Origin: JACRAV01 sp964571235
Lineage (GTDB): Bacteria; Zixibacteria; MSB-5A5; GN15; FEB-12
Length of the DNA: 64,000 nt
Reading direction: 5' to 3'
NCBI GenBank assembly: GCA_964571235.1
Contig: CAZNAI010000001.1
Span: forward strand, 124,001-188,000
Numbering within the stretch: the stretch's first letter is position 1; every line of letters begins with the position of its first letter. Shown piece by piece: positions 52,397 to 60,638 of the stretch. The notes below the pieces were generated by a model. That model saw nothing but the letters and a program-made list of their open reading frames with translations, searched no databases and was not told the DNA's origin. A program made the position numbers and the translations under genes.

Positions 52397-54235
52397 TCAG
52401 CTCCTCAGAGTGCGGTCGTACAGAATTTTGAAGTTAGTGGAATATCCGTTTTCATCGCTGTAGGATATGGGGTCGGTTACCATACCAAACGCGGTCCTCA
52501 GAGCCGCACGTAGTCTCTGAATGTCCTTTAGGTTCCATTCACGAGAACGTTCTTGAGACTTGGACCTGAGGTTTCCCTTTGCCTCGGCAAAGTCTACGAG
52601 CAAATCCCACAGACGATTCGGCGTGCGTTTCTTCTTGTCCAGAAAACCCAATTTCTCGGCCGTCACAGCAAGGACTTGTGATCCAACGTAGACTTTAGCG
52701 GCATCAAGTCCGACAATTTCCAGCGTGATATCTTCCCAAACTGTGCCATCAGGGAGAGTCAAAGCCGGTGGCTGAAGTGTTTTGTTGCTGGGTGTGGCGG
52801 AACCCGCGATCATCGCAAGAAGCGAATCTGCGTTCATCGAGCCCCGAGAGATCAGATCGGCATGCAGATGAACCAATTTGGTCAATGCCTCACATACCTG
52901 TACCGCATGCCTCTTGTGTAATTCAAACAACTTTGGACCGGCTTCGCTCACTCGCATCCCGAGCTTATCGACAATTCGTGATGCCTCCCCGAAGTGCCAA
53001 TAGAACTCTTCGATTGGCATGGATTCAATCTTTCGAGCCGTGTCAAGATACGAAAGTACCATCGTTCTGTCCTCAGTCCCGATGATGGGATCCAATGGAA
53101 ATTGCACTTGGTACAAGTCCGGAGGGTCGTGCGCCTCATTTCCGCTTGCATACATGGCAATTCGTCTGTCGACGCACTGACTACACACCCCGCAATGGTT
53201 GCTCGCTTTCTCGCTGGACCGCACATGGCTACAACTGCACGTGTGCCGAATCAAGCGACCAAGACCCCTTTCGAAAATCGACCTCACTACATCCGTCTTG
53301 GTATTCCAGAACATTGGGTTCTTAATCGCAAAATCTCGTCCCAGAAGTGTGCTTACCAGTTTCGAAAGGAACTGGAGCGCACGGGGGTGAGTTGTTCTGC
53401 TGGCTCGTGACCCGATCAGTTGTTCCGAGATCGGCAAGTTACAGCTTGTGACGCCATTCTCGTAAAAACTGATTGCGTTTAATCCGTGCATGTCAGCTAC
53501 TACGACTCCAAGCATCGTAAAGAGAAATGAGCGGCTCCGTTGATTGATGTCCTTAGTCAGATTCTGAGCTTTGTTCACCCAAACCGGGACGTGGAGGACG
53601 TCACACTTGTTGTGGGTCGACTCGTCAAACGCGAGGAGCAGTTCCTTTTGGCGCGCGGCCACAATTGGCGCAGCTCGGTGGCTCACCAATGCGACCTTGC
53701 GATTGCCAACCACAGTGGCTTCAATGAGGCCCGCGAGTGAGTCAAGGCCGCCAGAGAAAAGCATGATTTCGTCCGCCTTAAACCACGGCGCTCCATCATC
53801 AAATTCGAAATATGATTCCGTCTGAAAATCCCTTGTGGACTTCCGAAAAGTGATTTCAAAGTAGTCGTCCGTTAGAAATTCGAGTGCTTCCACGAGCGCT
53901 TCGCCAACCGCCGTAGTCTGCCATGTTTGAATCTCTCTTACGGGGATATTGAATCTGAACTTTCTCCGCCAACCTTCACCATCATCAGGCAAGGTCACGC
54001 CGCCCCTTCCGACTGACTGATCTGCGGCATACACATAGCTGGCCACCTCAAGGCAGTCCAGAAGAAGCGGAGGTATTTCGTGAGCGAGCTTCTGACTGAT
54101 GTTGCTGATTATGAGTCGGACATTCGGATCGTGGCCAAGAGTGCTTAGAGGTAAAACTCTCTCGCTTGGAGCAACCTCCCCCCTTACCAGTTTGTCCGGA
54201 CCACACCAAACAAACCAGTCATTACCCTTCTTCAC
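52397..54235 (-). CDS. QueC-like PP-loop ATPase of a putative defence cassette
   Basis: A 612-residue protein with a QueC-like PP-loop core: IMLFSGGLDSLAGLIEATVV (SGGLDS at 161-166) and, later, a zinc site of Cys residues 333/335 and 348-351-354 in CSCSHVRSSEKASNHCGVCSQCVDR. QueC itself is about 220-240 residues and makes preQ0; here a 160-residue N-terminal and a 240-residue C-terminal extension flank the core. Long QueC-like proteins of this kind occur in anti-phage systems (QatC; Cap9 of type IV CBASS). I chose the GTG at 54233-54235; it overlaps the partner gene by 14 bases. No queuosine genes are nearby, which argues against tRNA modification. Confidence 0.82.
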   Translation of the reverse strand: MKKGNDWFVWCGPDKLVRGEVAPSERVLPLSTLGHDPNVRLIISNISQKLAHEIPPLLLDCLEVASYVYAADQSVGRGGVTLPDDGEGWRRKFRFNIPVREIQTWQTTAVGEALVEALEFLTDDYFEITFRKSTRDFQTESYFEFDDGAPWFKADEIMLFSGGLDSLAGLIEATVVGNRKVALVSHRAAPIVAARQKELLLAFDESTHNKCDVLHVPVWVNKAQNLTKDINQRSRSFLFTMLGVVVADMHGLNAISFYENGVTSCNLPISEQLIGSRASRTTHPRALQFLSKLVSTLLGRDFAIKNPMFWNTKTDVVRSIFERGLGRLIRHTCSCSHVRSSEKASNHCGVCSQCVDRRIAMYASGNEAHDPPDLYQVQFPLDPIIGTEDRTMVLSYLDTARKIESMPIEEFYWHFGEASRIVDKLGMRVSEAGPKLFELHKRHAVQVCEALTKLVHLHADLISRGSMNADSLLAMIAGSATPSNKTLQPPALTLPDGTVWEDITLEIVGLDAAKVYVGSQVLAVTAEKLGFLDKKKRTPNRLWDLLVDFAEAKGNLRSKSQERSREWNLKDIQRLRAALRTAFGMVTDPISYSDENGYSTNFKILYDRTLRS

Positions 54236-55001
54236 CCGCCCCCCTGGTGAATTCGCGTTGAATCTTGGTGAAAGCAACGTGCGCGAAGCGTGATACCGAT
54301 TCCGGCGTCAAGTTCTTTTCATATCGTGCTTTCCCAAACCAGCCAGTGGTAAATTCATCTGTGATTCGCACCGACTGACGGACATACAGTTCAAACGCCG
54401 TTGAGAAACCCGCGTGGGCGTCGAGGTTACCAAACGCTCTACCGTGCCCGGTATGATTCGCCAACTCGCGGCTGAGATAGTATGAAAGGTAGCGCTTCGT
54501 AAAAGTAGCGAAGAAATCGTGCATCACAGCACCCAAACGCTGGCCCGATAACTCCTGCTTAAGAGTCTTGTGAATACTCTCGACAGAAGCCCCAAAAAGG
54601 TCTTTCTGCCGCGCCGCTACGGTTTTCAACATGACCTCCGAGAACGCATTCTGGGTGAGTTCACCCAGGTCGGATCGCGCAGCTATCTTGTGCAGATTTT
54701 TATCGATTCGATCTCGGAGAGCTGTAGCGTATGCCAAAATCGAAGATTCATCGGTTATTGAGATGCCTTTGGCTTTGAGCGAGGCAGACAGGTCTTTTGA
54801 CTGAGCCGCATCTACGAAGTCGAAAATTGTGGATAGGGCCGCAACAAAACCAGCGTCTTGGGCAATTCTTTTGAAGCCAGTGCTTGCGGCATTGAAACTG
54901 GCGTCGGCTATCTCAGAGACAGCGGCGGATTGCTCCAAGAGGGCAATAACACCCTTCCACCGGTGGGTCCGGGGAAGTCGACCAAGTCTGTTGTGACCCA
55001 A
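54222..55001 (-). CDS. Unrecognised partner of the QueC-like protein, N terminus Met-Gly
   Basis: A 259-residue helical protein with no domain I recognise. It begins MGHNRLGRLPRTHRW, so after Met removal the N terminus would be glycine. The start is a TTG at 54999-55001 with a perfect GGAGG five bases upstream, which fixes this N terminus firmly. The body is Ala- and Phe-rich with long helices (VIALLEQSAAVSEIADASFN, VRITDEFTTGWFGKARYEK). The C terminus ends GAGEEG, where the QueC-like gene begins in an overlapping frame. In related systems the QueC-like enzyme modifies the N-terminal glycine of a partner, making this protein the likely target; that is inference. Confidence 0.65.
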   Translation of the reverse strand: MGHNRLGRLPRTHRWKGVIALLEQSAAVSEIADASFNAASTGFKRIAQDAGFVAALSTIFDFVDAAQSKDLSASLKAKGISITDESSILAYATALRDRIDKNLHKIAARSDLGELTQNAFSEVMLKTVAARQKDLFGASVESIHKTLKQELSGQRLGAVMHDFFATFTKRYLSYYLSRELANHTGHGRAFGNLDAHAGFSTAFELYVRQSVRITDEFTTGWFGKARYEKNLTPESVSRFAHVAFTKIQREFTRGAGEEG

Positions 55002-55085
55002 GTGAACCTCCAGCGAGGTTGAAACTGATTCTGAGAGTCTATCTACTGCAAACGAATCGACTACGAATCGTGCCCAATGATCACT

Positions 55086-55114
55086 ATTGTATCACATTCA
55101 ACTCAAAATTCCAA
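55086..55114 (-). promoter_or_regulatory. Possible promoter of the QueC-like cassette
   Basis: Minus-strand TTGGAA (55109-55114) and TACAAT (55086-55091) with a 17-base spacer. The predicted transcript starts near 55079, leaving an 80-base leader before the TTG start at 55001. Four and five of six consensus matches; a modest prediction. Confidence 0.33.
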
Positions 55115-55371
55115 ACCGTGTCATATCTGCTTCACCTTGAAGACTATGTGATGAAATACATCAGAATCCTAATCGAGGAACTTGACCTGCTCTCAGGACT
55201 GGTCCAAGAGATTGGAGAGAAAGTCCAGACGGCTATCATGTGAACCTCATTAAAAGATATTTTCTGCCATAACTTTTCGTGCAGAAGCACGTCATCGTCA
55301 TTGCGAATGCCATGCAACACATTGCCTAATAATATCTTACAAGAAATCGTATGAAATATTGAATAATGATG

Positions 55372-55403
55372 TGAACTCTAATCATTTGATGTCGTATAAT
55401 ACG
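55372..55403 (+). promoter_or_regulatory. Promoter with palindromic operator of the MarR gene
   Basis: A perfect -10 TATAAT (55395-55400) lies inside the palindrome CGTATAATACG (55393-55403). A weak -35 (TGAACT, 55372-55377) is 17 bases upstream. MarR proteins usually bind such palindromes over the -10 of their own gene and repress it, so autoregulation of the operon below is likely. The AGGAG ribosome site lies some 25 bases downstream. Confidence 0.5.
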
Positions 55404-55440
55404 TGTAGGTATTAATATCGCAACAGGAGACATAAGAAAC

Positions 55441-56064
55441 ATGACACGAAATTCTCGCGACCTCAATTCGGACGCCGACAGTGAGCGGCTGCAGATCAGT
55501 GAGCCAGCCGAAGTTGAAGCTGGTTCAATCGCAGGCGTCGACAAGAGCACCTTCGACCGACGGGTGCTGCGGTCGCTACGTCGGATTGTCCGGGCCATAG
55601 ATCTATATTCCCGAGAGCTGAAAGCTTCCTGTGGGCTGACTGCGCCACAACTTGTGTGCTTGTCGGCGATATCGCGCGAAGGAAAAACCACGGCAGTCTC
55701 TCTTGCGGTACAGGTACACTTGAGTCCAAGCACGTTGGTCGGAATAATCGACCGTCTTGAGAAAAGCGGGCTGGTTCAACGCGCGAGAAGTGGCGAGGAC
55801 CGAAGACAAGTCGTCATTATGGCTACAGAAGCAGGAAAAGATGCCGTCCGCAAGGCCCCGCCTCCGCTACAGCAAAATCTGCTCTCCGGATTCGGCAAGA
55901 TGCCCCCAGACGAACGGGCGACCATAGCCCAATCTCTGGAGACGATTGTTGCCCTGATGGAGGCTCAGGAGATCAGAGTCGCTCCTCTGCTGACTTCAGA
56001 GCGTAAGAGTTACGCCGCCACGCGTTCCATGAAGAAAGGAGCTGCTGCAAGTGATAAGAGTTGA
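55441..56064 (+). CDS. MarR-family transcription regulator
   Basis: A 207-residue winged-helix protein: LKASCGLTAPQLVCLSAISREGK, AVQVHLSPSTLVGIIDRLEKSGLVQRARSGEDRRQVVIMAT are the recognition helix and wing of MarR proteins. A long N-terminal 35-residue extension and a charged C-terminal tail flank the core. It is the first gene of a long plus-strand series with osmoprotection genes and probably represses it until a signal appears. Start ATG at 55441 is preceded by AGGAG twelve bases upstream. Confidence 0.93.
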   Translation: MTRNSRDLNSDADSERLQISEPAEVEAGSIAGVDKSTFDRRVLRSLRRIVRAIDLYSRELKASCGLTAPQLVCLSAISREGKTTAVSLAVQVHLSPSTLVGIIDRLEKSGLVQRARSGEDRRQVVIMATEAGKDAVRKAPPPLQQNLLSGFGKMPPDERATIAQSLETIVALMEAQEIRVAPLLTSERKSYAATRSMKKGAAASDKS

Positions 56065-56165
56065 ATTCCGATTCAGCGGTTGTAACACAGAGATGCAGTG
56101 TTTCTGTGATCAGTTTATTTGTCGCACCGGATCACGAATTTACCACCGAGTAGTGGAAGTACAGG

Positions 56166-56861
56166 ATGCTTAAGTTAGTACGTTTAGTAGTTATTGGAAT
56201 CGCGCCCTTGGCGCTTCTGGGTTTCATGTCACCGACTATTGTTTCGGCACAGGAACTGTCTGATAATCTCCTGCTTTCAGTGGTTCCTCATAGAACCGCC
56301 GAAGAAATCAGAGCCGACTTGGATCACGCCAATGTAACCGCAAAACTTGCCCAAGAGAGGCTTTCAAAAGCACAAACTGCCTATGCCACTGTACAAGCAA
56401 GGATCAAAGCCAAGAAGCAGGAACTTGGCGAAATCGATCAGAAGATTAAGGCCGCTAAGAACACAGACAACAAGGCCCAGATAATTGCAGTGGAAGCCAG
56501 CAAGAATGCGGCGAAACAGGTTCTTGATCTGCTCGAAAGTAGAAAAGACCTCCGCAGCGCCGAAGTCGATGCAGCTGACGCCGCCAATGAGTTGGCCAAT
56601 TCCTCTCGATTCGTCCTTGAACTCGAGCTGGAACTCAGCTTAGGGCGCGTCGAACAGGAAAGTCTGCTTACATCGCTATCGACGGCCCTAACTGTAAGCG
56701 CGAAATCACAGACTGTGCGCACCATTGAAGGTAAATGCCTGGAGGCTCAGCAGGTGGAAGCAAAGAAGACAGAGCAGCTCGCGTCAAAGGAGAAGCAGGT
56801 GATTGAGCAGCGACTGAAACTTTTCGACCTGCAGAGCAAGGTTCTCGGAAACAAACGATAA
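56166..56861 (+). CDS. Exported coiled-coil protein 1
   Basis: A 231-residue protein with a signal peptide (LVRLVVIGIAPLALLGFMSP, ending around SAQELS) and then an almost unbroken, Ala/Lys/Glu/Gln-rich coiled coil (AQERLSKAQTAYATVQARIK, IEGKCLEAQQVEAKKTEQLA). Function unknown. It may be a periplasmic or envelope scaffold. It sits between the MarR gene and another exported coiled-coil gene, which suggests the two act together. ATG at 56166; no clear ribosome site, and a 100-base gap to MarR. Confidence 0.75.
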   Translation: MLKLVRLVVIGIAPLALLGFMSPTIVSAQELSDNLLLSVVPHRTAEEIRADLDHANVTAKLAQERLSKAQTAYATVQARIKAKKQELGEIDQKIKAAKNTDNKAQIIAVEASKNAAKQVLDLLESRKDLRSAEVDAADAANELANSSRFVLELELELSLGRVEQESLLTSLSTALTVSAKSQTVRTIEGKCLEAQQVEAKKTEQLASKEKQVIEQRLKLFDLQSKVLGNKR

Positions 56862-57053
56862 TCAGGCGAAAGAAGGAAGACGTTGGGTGGGAGTCAACAC
56901 GAGGTTGAGTCATTGGTCTTCCCGGTAGGCAATTGAGCTGACGAAGGAATTAAGCATTTCTCGCATGATCAAGTGCGTCGTCGAGACGATAAAGTTCGAC
57001 GATTTAAGGCTTTCGCCTTTCCATCGCCCGTTCATCTTAGAAATGAGGTTCGT

Positions 57054-57695
57054 ATGTACACCAAAATTTTCATTGCCGTCGGCGGGATAGCTGTTCTTGC
57101 ACTCGGCGCTTACTGGCTCGACAAATACTCAGACGAAGCCAGTCGGCTTCGTGCTGAGCTAACGACCCGAAGTGACTCGCTGACATCCGCAAAAGCAGAA
57201 AACACGGTCCTTGCGGACTCCCTTGTTTGGGCCCGGGAACGGGTTAAACAACTCGGATCGCGCATAGATTCACTGACTACCGAAAATGAAGAGGCGGCCC
57301 ATCGTTCCCACGAGTTTAAGGTCAAGATAAATCGACTCACGATGTCGCTCGATAGTTTCAAACTGGTTGCTTCGAACCAAAACGAGCGCCTGACTTCGGT
57401 GGTCGCTGAACTGGAGAAATCGCTCTCACAGACCGGTGACACTACTGTGGCCCTCGTATCAACACGAGCGACACTTCAGAAAACCACTGTTCGGCTGGAC
57501 CGACATGTCGCATTTGTGCAGCAGATGCGTCCGTGGTATGAGAAGTGGAAACATGATGCCACCGAGAGGAACTTTCTTGAAAAGATATTCGGAGCTGATA
57601 AGGCCACAGCACCGATGATTCCGGAGCCTAACTTTGATACTATCGAATTTCCAGCAGACACGATGGCCGAGTCCCATGCCCTTACTGAGTCTTGA
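57054..57695 (+). CDS. Exported coiled-coil protein 2
   Basis: A 213-residue protein with an N-terminal membrane or signal segment (MYTKIFIAVGGIAVLALGAY) and a long coiled coil rich in Ser, Leu, Arg and Glu (RLRAELTTRSDSLTSAKAEN, VWARERVKQLGSRIDSLTTE). After about residue 160 the helix gives way to a Trp-containing region (RPWYEKWKHDATERNF). Unknown function, possibly membrane-anchored. The ATG at 57054 follows GAGG and starts at the hydrophobic segment; the frame continues upstream without support. Precedes the HPF-like gene. Confidence 0.72.
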   Translation: MYTKIFIAVGGIAVLALGAYWLDKYSDEASRLRAELTTRSDSLTSAKAENTVLADSLVWARERVKQLGSRIDSLTTENEEAAHRSHEFKVKINRLTMSLDSFKLVASNQNERLTSVVAELEKSLSQTGDTTVALVSTRATLQKTTVRLDRHVAFVQQMRPWYEKWKHDATERNFLEKIFGADKATAPMIPEPNFDTIEFPADTMAESHALTES

Positions 57696-57725
57696 TGCCG
57701 GGCTGGCAAATAAGGAGTATCAGTC

Positions 57726-58031
57726 ATGATCATTGAAGTTACAAGTCGCAATCATACTCTAACGCCATATGCTCACAGTATGATCTCTGGATACACGCTG
57801 CAGCTTGAACGGTTCTTCAAACGGCTGTACCGGGTACGTTGGATACTGGAAAAGGGAAAAGACGGACTGAGTGCCCGTCTGGATGTGCACGCTCAATCTG
57901 GGCACTACAGGGCGTCGTCTCCCGGAGTCTCTGTGCGTGAGGCCGTTCACGGAGCCGCAGACTTGGTCGAGAGGCAACGACGTCGCCGCAAACGGATTAC
58001 CCAAAAGCTCCGGCGAGCCAAGGAACTGTAG
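57726..58031 (+). CDS. HPF/RaiA-type ribosome hibernation protein
   Basis: A 101-residue member of the S30AE/sigma54-modulation family. It starts IIEVTSRNHTLTPYAHSMIS with a strand-helix-strand layout and has a basic C-terminal helix (AADLVERQRRRRKRITQKLR). Such proteins bind the decoding centre of the 30S subunit and store idle ribosomes in stress or stationary phase. The C-terminal dimer domain of long HPF is missing, so it is the short type. AAGGAG lies eight bases upstream. Placement in an osmotic-stress operon fits stress-induced translation arrest. Confidence 0.85.
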   Translation: MIIEVTSRNHTLTPYAHSMISGYTLQLERFFKRLYRVRWILEKGKDGLSARLDVHAQSGHYRASSPGVSVREAVHGAADLVERQRRRRKRITQKLRRAKEL

Positions 58032-58033
58032 CC

Positions 58034-59071
58034 ATGTCGTTTGGTGATATCTTACTCCAAAATCACGGGGGTGCCTGGGTTGGCGCCGCTTTGACTTTCG
58101 TAGGCCTGCTCGCTTTCGGGTGGCTGGTCCGTCTCGTGGCGGCAAAGCACTTTGCTAAACTGGCCCGGCGGACAAAGACAAATATCGACGACGCGCTGTT
58201 GTTACTGATTCAAAAGACGAATCTGGCGTGTATCGCCCCCGTGGCGCTATGGGTAGCCCAAAAAGCTTTGGAGTTGCCAGAAGCTGTTCCAGCATTGTTG
58301 CGCACGGTCGCGATAGTGGCGGCGTTCTTACAAATCGCCCTTTGGGGTAATGCGCTCATCACTTTTCTGTTCCAGACAGCGGCTGAAGGAAAAGCCGGCC
58401 TCAATATTTCCGCTCGCCGGGCACTCGCCAATCTCGGTCGGGTCGTGCTGTGGTCACTGGTGTTGACACTTTTATTGGAGAATTTAGGCGTTCGCCTTAC
58501 GCCTCTTTTGGCGGGCGCTGGCATAGCCGGTGTAGCTATGGCGCTGGCTCTCCAGAATGTGCTCGGTGATATTTTCTGTTATGTCGCGATTATCCTCGAC
58601 CGTCCGTTCGTGGCCGGGGACTTCATCATCGTCGGTGATCTGATGGGTTCGGTGGAGCGCATCGGATTACGGACGACGAAAGTTCGCTCCTTGTCAGGCG
58701 AACTATTGATATTCTCGAATCGGGACCTAACAGACAGTCGCATTCGTAACTATAAGACACTGACCGAGCGGCGGGTCGTTTTTCATTTGGGGGTCACGTA
58801 TCAGACTCCGCCGGACAAGTTGCGGCGTGTTCCGCAAATCGTTAAGGAAGTTCTCAGCGGCATCGCCTTGGCGCGACTCGACCGCGTGCACTTTCAGCAA
58901 CTGGGAGATTTCAGTCTGACGTTTGAAGTCGTATATCACGTGCTCGATCCGGACTATAATAGGTACATGGAAGTCCAGCAGGAGATTAATCTCGAACTTG
59001 TAAGTACGTTTGGAAGGGAGGGGATTGAATTTGCCTACCCGACACAATTCATCTATACCCGCAATGCCTGA
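58034..59071 (+). CDS. MscS-family mechanosensitive channel
   Basis: A 345-residue channel of the small-conductance MscS family. Several N-terminal membrane helices are followed by the pore region (RALANLGRVVLWSLVLTLLL, LAGAGIAGVAMALALQNVLG) and the cytosolic beta domain with DRPFVAGDFIIVGDLMGSVERIGLRTTKVR. It opens when membrane tension rises and lets osmolytes out after a drop in external salt. Starts two bases after the HPF-like gene and its end is eight bases inside a possible upstream otsA start, consistent with one transcript. Confidence 0.95.
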   Translation: MSFGDILLQNHGGAWVGAALTFVGLLAFGWLVRLVAAKHFAKLARRTKTNIDDALLLLIQKTNLACIAPVALWVAQKALELPEAVPALLRTVAIVAAFLQIALWGNALITFLFQTAAEGKAGLNISARRALANLGRVVLWSLVLTLLLENLGVRLTPLLAGAGIAGVAMALALQNVLGDIFCYVAIILDRPFVAGDFIIVGDLMGSVERIGLRTTKVRSLSGELLIFSNRDLTDSRIRNYKTLTERRVVFHLGVTYQTPPDKLRRVPQIVKEVLSGIALARLDRVHFQQLGDFSLTFEVVYHVLDPDYNRYMEVQQEINLELVSTFGREGIEFAYPTQFIYTRNA

Positions 59072-59099
59072 TGAATCGAAGGCGACGGAGACAGCCCAA

Positions 59100-60638
59100 A
59101 TGCCACATGTGAGTAACGATGACTCCGTAGCTACAAACAGGAAAGACCCGTTAGCATCTCGTGCCGCGCTGGCCGAAGCTGTCGAGCGGTGCGCCCAAAG
59201 CGGCACGGTTGTTGTCGTCTCCAATCGAGAGCCGGTGATTCATGAGCAGACCGCCCAGGGTATTCAAGCGGTCCGCCCCGCCAGCGGATTGGTTACGGGA
59301 CTGGAACCGGTCGTGCGGGCTGTTCACGGAATTTGGGTGGCACACGGCTCCGGAACGGCTGATCGGAAAGTTGTCGACCGAAGAAACAGAGTTGGTGTCC
59401 CACAACACAATCCGGCGTACACCTTGCGGCGAGTTTGGCTGACGCGCCAGGAAGAATCCGGATATTACTATGGCCTTTCCAACAGCGCTCTGTGGCCGCT
59501 CTGTCACATCGCCTATACTCGACCTGTGTTTAGTCGTGCAGACTGGGAGCAGTACAAAATCGTTAATGAAAAGTTCTGCGAGGCGGTTCTGAATGAAATC
59601 GGCGCCGGACGAGCGATTGTATTTATCCAGGACTACCATCTTGCGCTCCTGCCGCGAATGCTTAGGCTCAGGCGGCCTGACCTGACCGTCTTACTATTCT
59701 GGCACATTCCGTGGCCCAATCGTGAGGCGTTTCGCATTTTCCCCTGGGGCGAAGAAGTGTTGGATGGACTTTTGGGCGCCGATGTCCTGGGTTTTCAGGT
59801 ACAGTATCACTGCAATAACTTTCTCGACACCGTGGATCGGGGGATTGAGGCAAAGGTTGACTACGAACACTTTCGATCCATCCGCCACGGCCACCCGACC
59901 TATGTGCGGCCATTTCCGATATCGGTTGATTTCGAGCAGATAACTCATGATGCGGACCAGCCCGATGTGTTAAGCCGGCTCAACGACCTTCGGACGGAAT
60001 ACTCTCAGCCACCGATGGAACAGCAGTTCCTGGTCAGCGTCGACCGAATAGATTATACGAAAGGAATTCCAGAGCGTTTGCGGGCGTTCGATCTGCTCTT
60101 ACACAACCGCCCCGAGCTTCGAGGTCGCGTCACATATCTGAACTTCTGTGCTCCGAGCCGAACGCATGTAGATGCATATAAGGAACTCAACGACCGCATC
60201 GATCATTTGGTAGACGACATCAACTGGCGCCATCAGACCGACGAATGGACTCCTATTCGATTCCTTCGGTCTCATCACGACTACCGCACAGTGCTGGCCG
60301 CGTATCAACTCGCTGATGTTTTGTTGGTCACATCGCTTCACGACGGAATGAACCTGGTAGCCAAGGAATTCGTGGCGGCCCGTACCGATCAGTTTGGTGT
60401 GCTGATTCTGTCTCCCTATACCGGCGCCGCCCGTGAGCTCGATGAGGCGGTGCTGGTCAACCCGTATGATACTGATCACCTCGCCGATAGCATGTTCCGC
60501 GCTCTGACCATGCCCGCCACGGAAAGAAAACGACGGATGACCCGACTGCGGGAGATTGTGGCTTCACACGACATTTACCAGTGGGGAGCTAAAGTATTTG
60601 ACAGTGTGCGGATTACCTTGAAAGGAGGTCACACATGA
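59100..60638 (+). CDS. otsA: Trehalose-6-phosphate synthase (GT20)
   Basis: A 512-residue GT20 glycosyltransferase that joins UDP- or ADP-glucose to glucose-6-phosphate. Visible conserved stretches: VVVVSNREPVIHE, FIQDYHLALLP, LFWHIPWPNREAFRIFPW, SVDRIDYTKGIPERLRAFD and NLVAKEFVAART, all typical of OtsA. I chose the ATG at 59100 for its GGAG nine bases upstream; another ATG at 59064 overlaps mscS and is possible. The following gene overlaps it by four bases (ATGA). A glucosylglycerol-phosphate synthase is the main alternative, since it belongs to the same family. Confidence 0.93.
   Translation: MPHVSNDDSVATNRKDPLASRAALAEAVERCAQSGTVVVVSNREPVIHEQTAQGIQAVRPASGLVTGLEPVVRAVHGIWVAHGSGTADRKVVDRRNRVGVPQHNPAYTLRRVWLTRQEESGYYYGLSNSALWPLCHIAYTRPVFSRADWEQYKIVNEKFCEAVLNEIGAGRAIVFIQDYHLALLPRMLRLRRPDLTVLLFWHIPWPNREAFRIFPWGEEVLDGLLGADVLGFQVQYHCNNFLDTVDRGIEAKVDYEHFRSIRHGHPTYVRPFPISVDFEQITHDADQPDVLSRLNDLRTEYSQPPMEQQFLVSVDRIDYTKGIPERLRAFDLLLHNRPELRGRVTYLNFCAPSRTHVDAYKELNDRIDHLVDDINWRHQTDEWTPIRFLRSHHDYRTVLAAYQLADVLLVTSLHDGMNLVAKEFVAARTDQFGVLILSPYTGAARELDEAVLVNPYDTDHLADSMFRALTMPATERKRRMTRLREIVASHDIYQWGAKVFDSVRITLKGGHT

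Larger units (their letters stand above)
48712..55001. mobile_element. Accessory island at tRNA-Asn with two recombinases and a QueC-like cassette
   Basis: All seven genes lie on the minus strand, in contrast to the mixed flanks: serine recombinase, XRE regulator, tyrosine recombinase, HTH/zinc-ribbon protein, small structured-leader ORF, QueC-like protein and its partner. The left border is the 3' end of tRNA-Asn. I could not find a repeat of the tRNA end on the right side, so the right border (set here at the partner-gene start) is a guess and may extend into the AT-rich bases up to about 55.4 kb. Confidence 0.5.
55002..55440. other. AT-rich intergenic region between the island and the osmotic-stress operon
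   Basis: About 440 bases, clearly more AT-rich than either side. It contains the likely minus-strand promoter of the QueC-like cassette (55086-55114) and the plus-strand promoter and operator of the MarR gene (55372-55403), plus a short hairpin CGTGC/GCACG at 55278-55291. A 74-codon open frame at 55019-55243 is not convincing. If the island has a right attachment site, it is probably here, but I could not identify it. Confidence 0.5.

Noticed and set aside
55019..55243. 74-codon open frame on the plus strand in the AT-rich gap
   Set aside because: No ribosome site, no motif, odd composition, and it overlaps the predicted promoter and start region of the QueC-like cassette on the other strand.
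48712..55440. Right attachment site as a copy of the tRNA-Asn 3' end
   Set aside because: I looked for the tRNA 3' end (GGTTCGAGTCCAGCC) near the right side of the island and found no copy, so no att pair is claimed.
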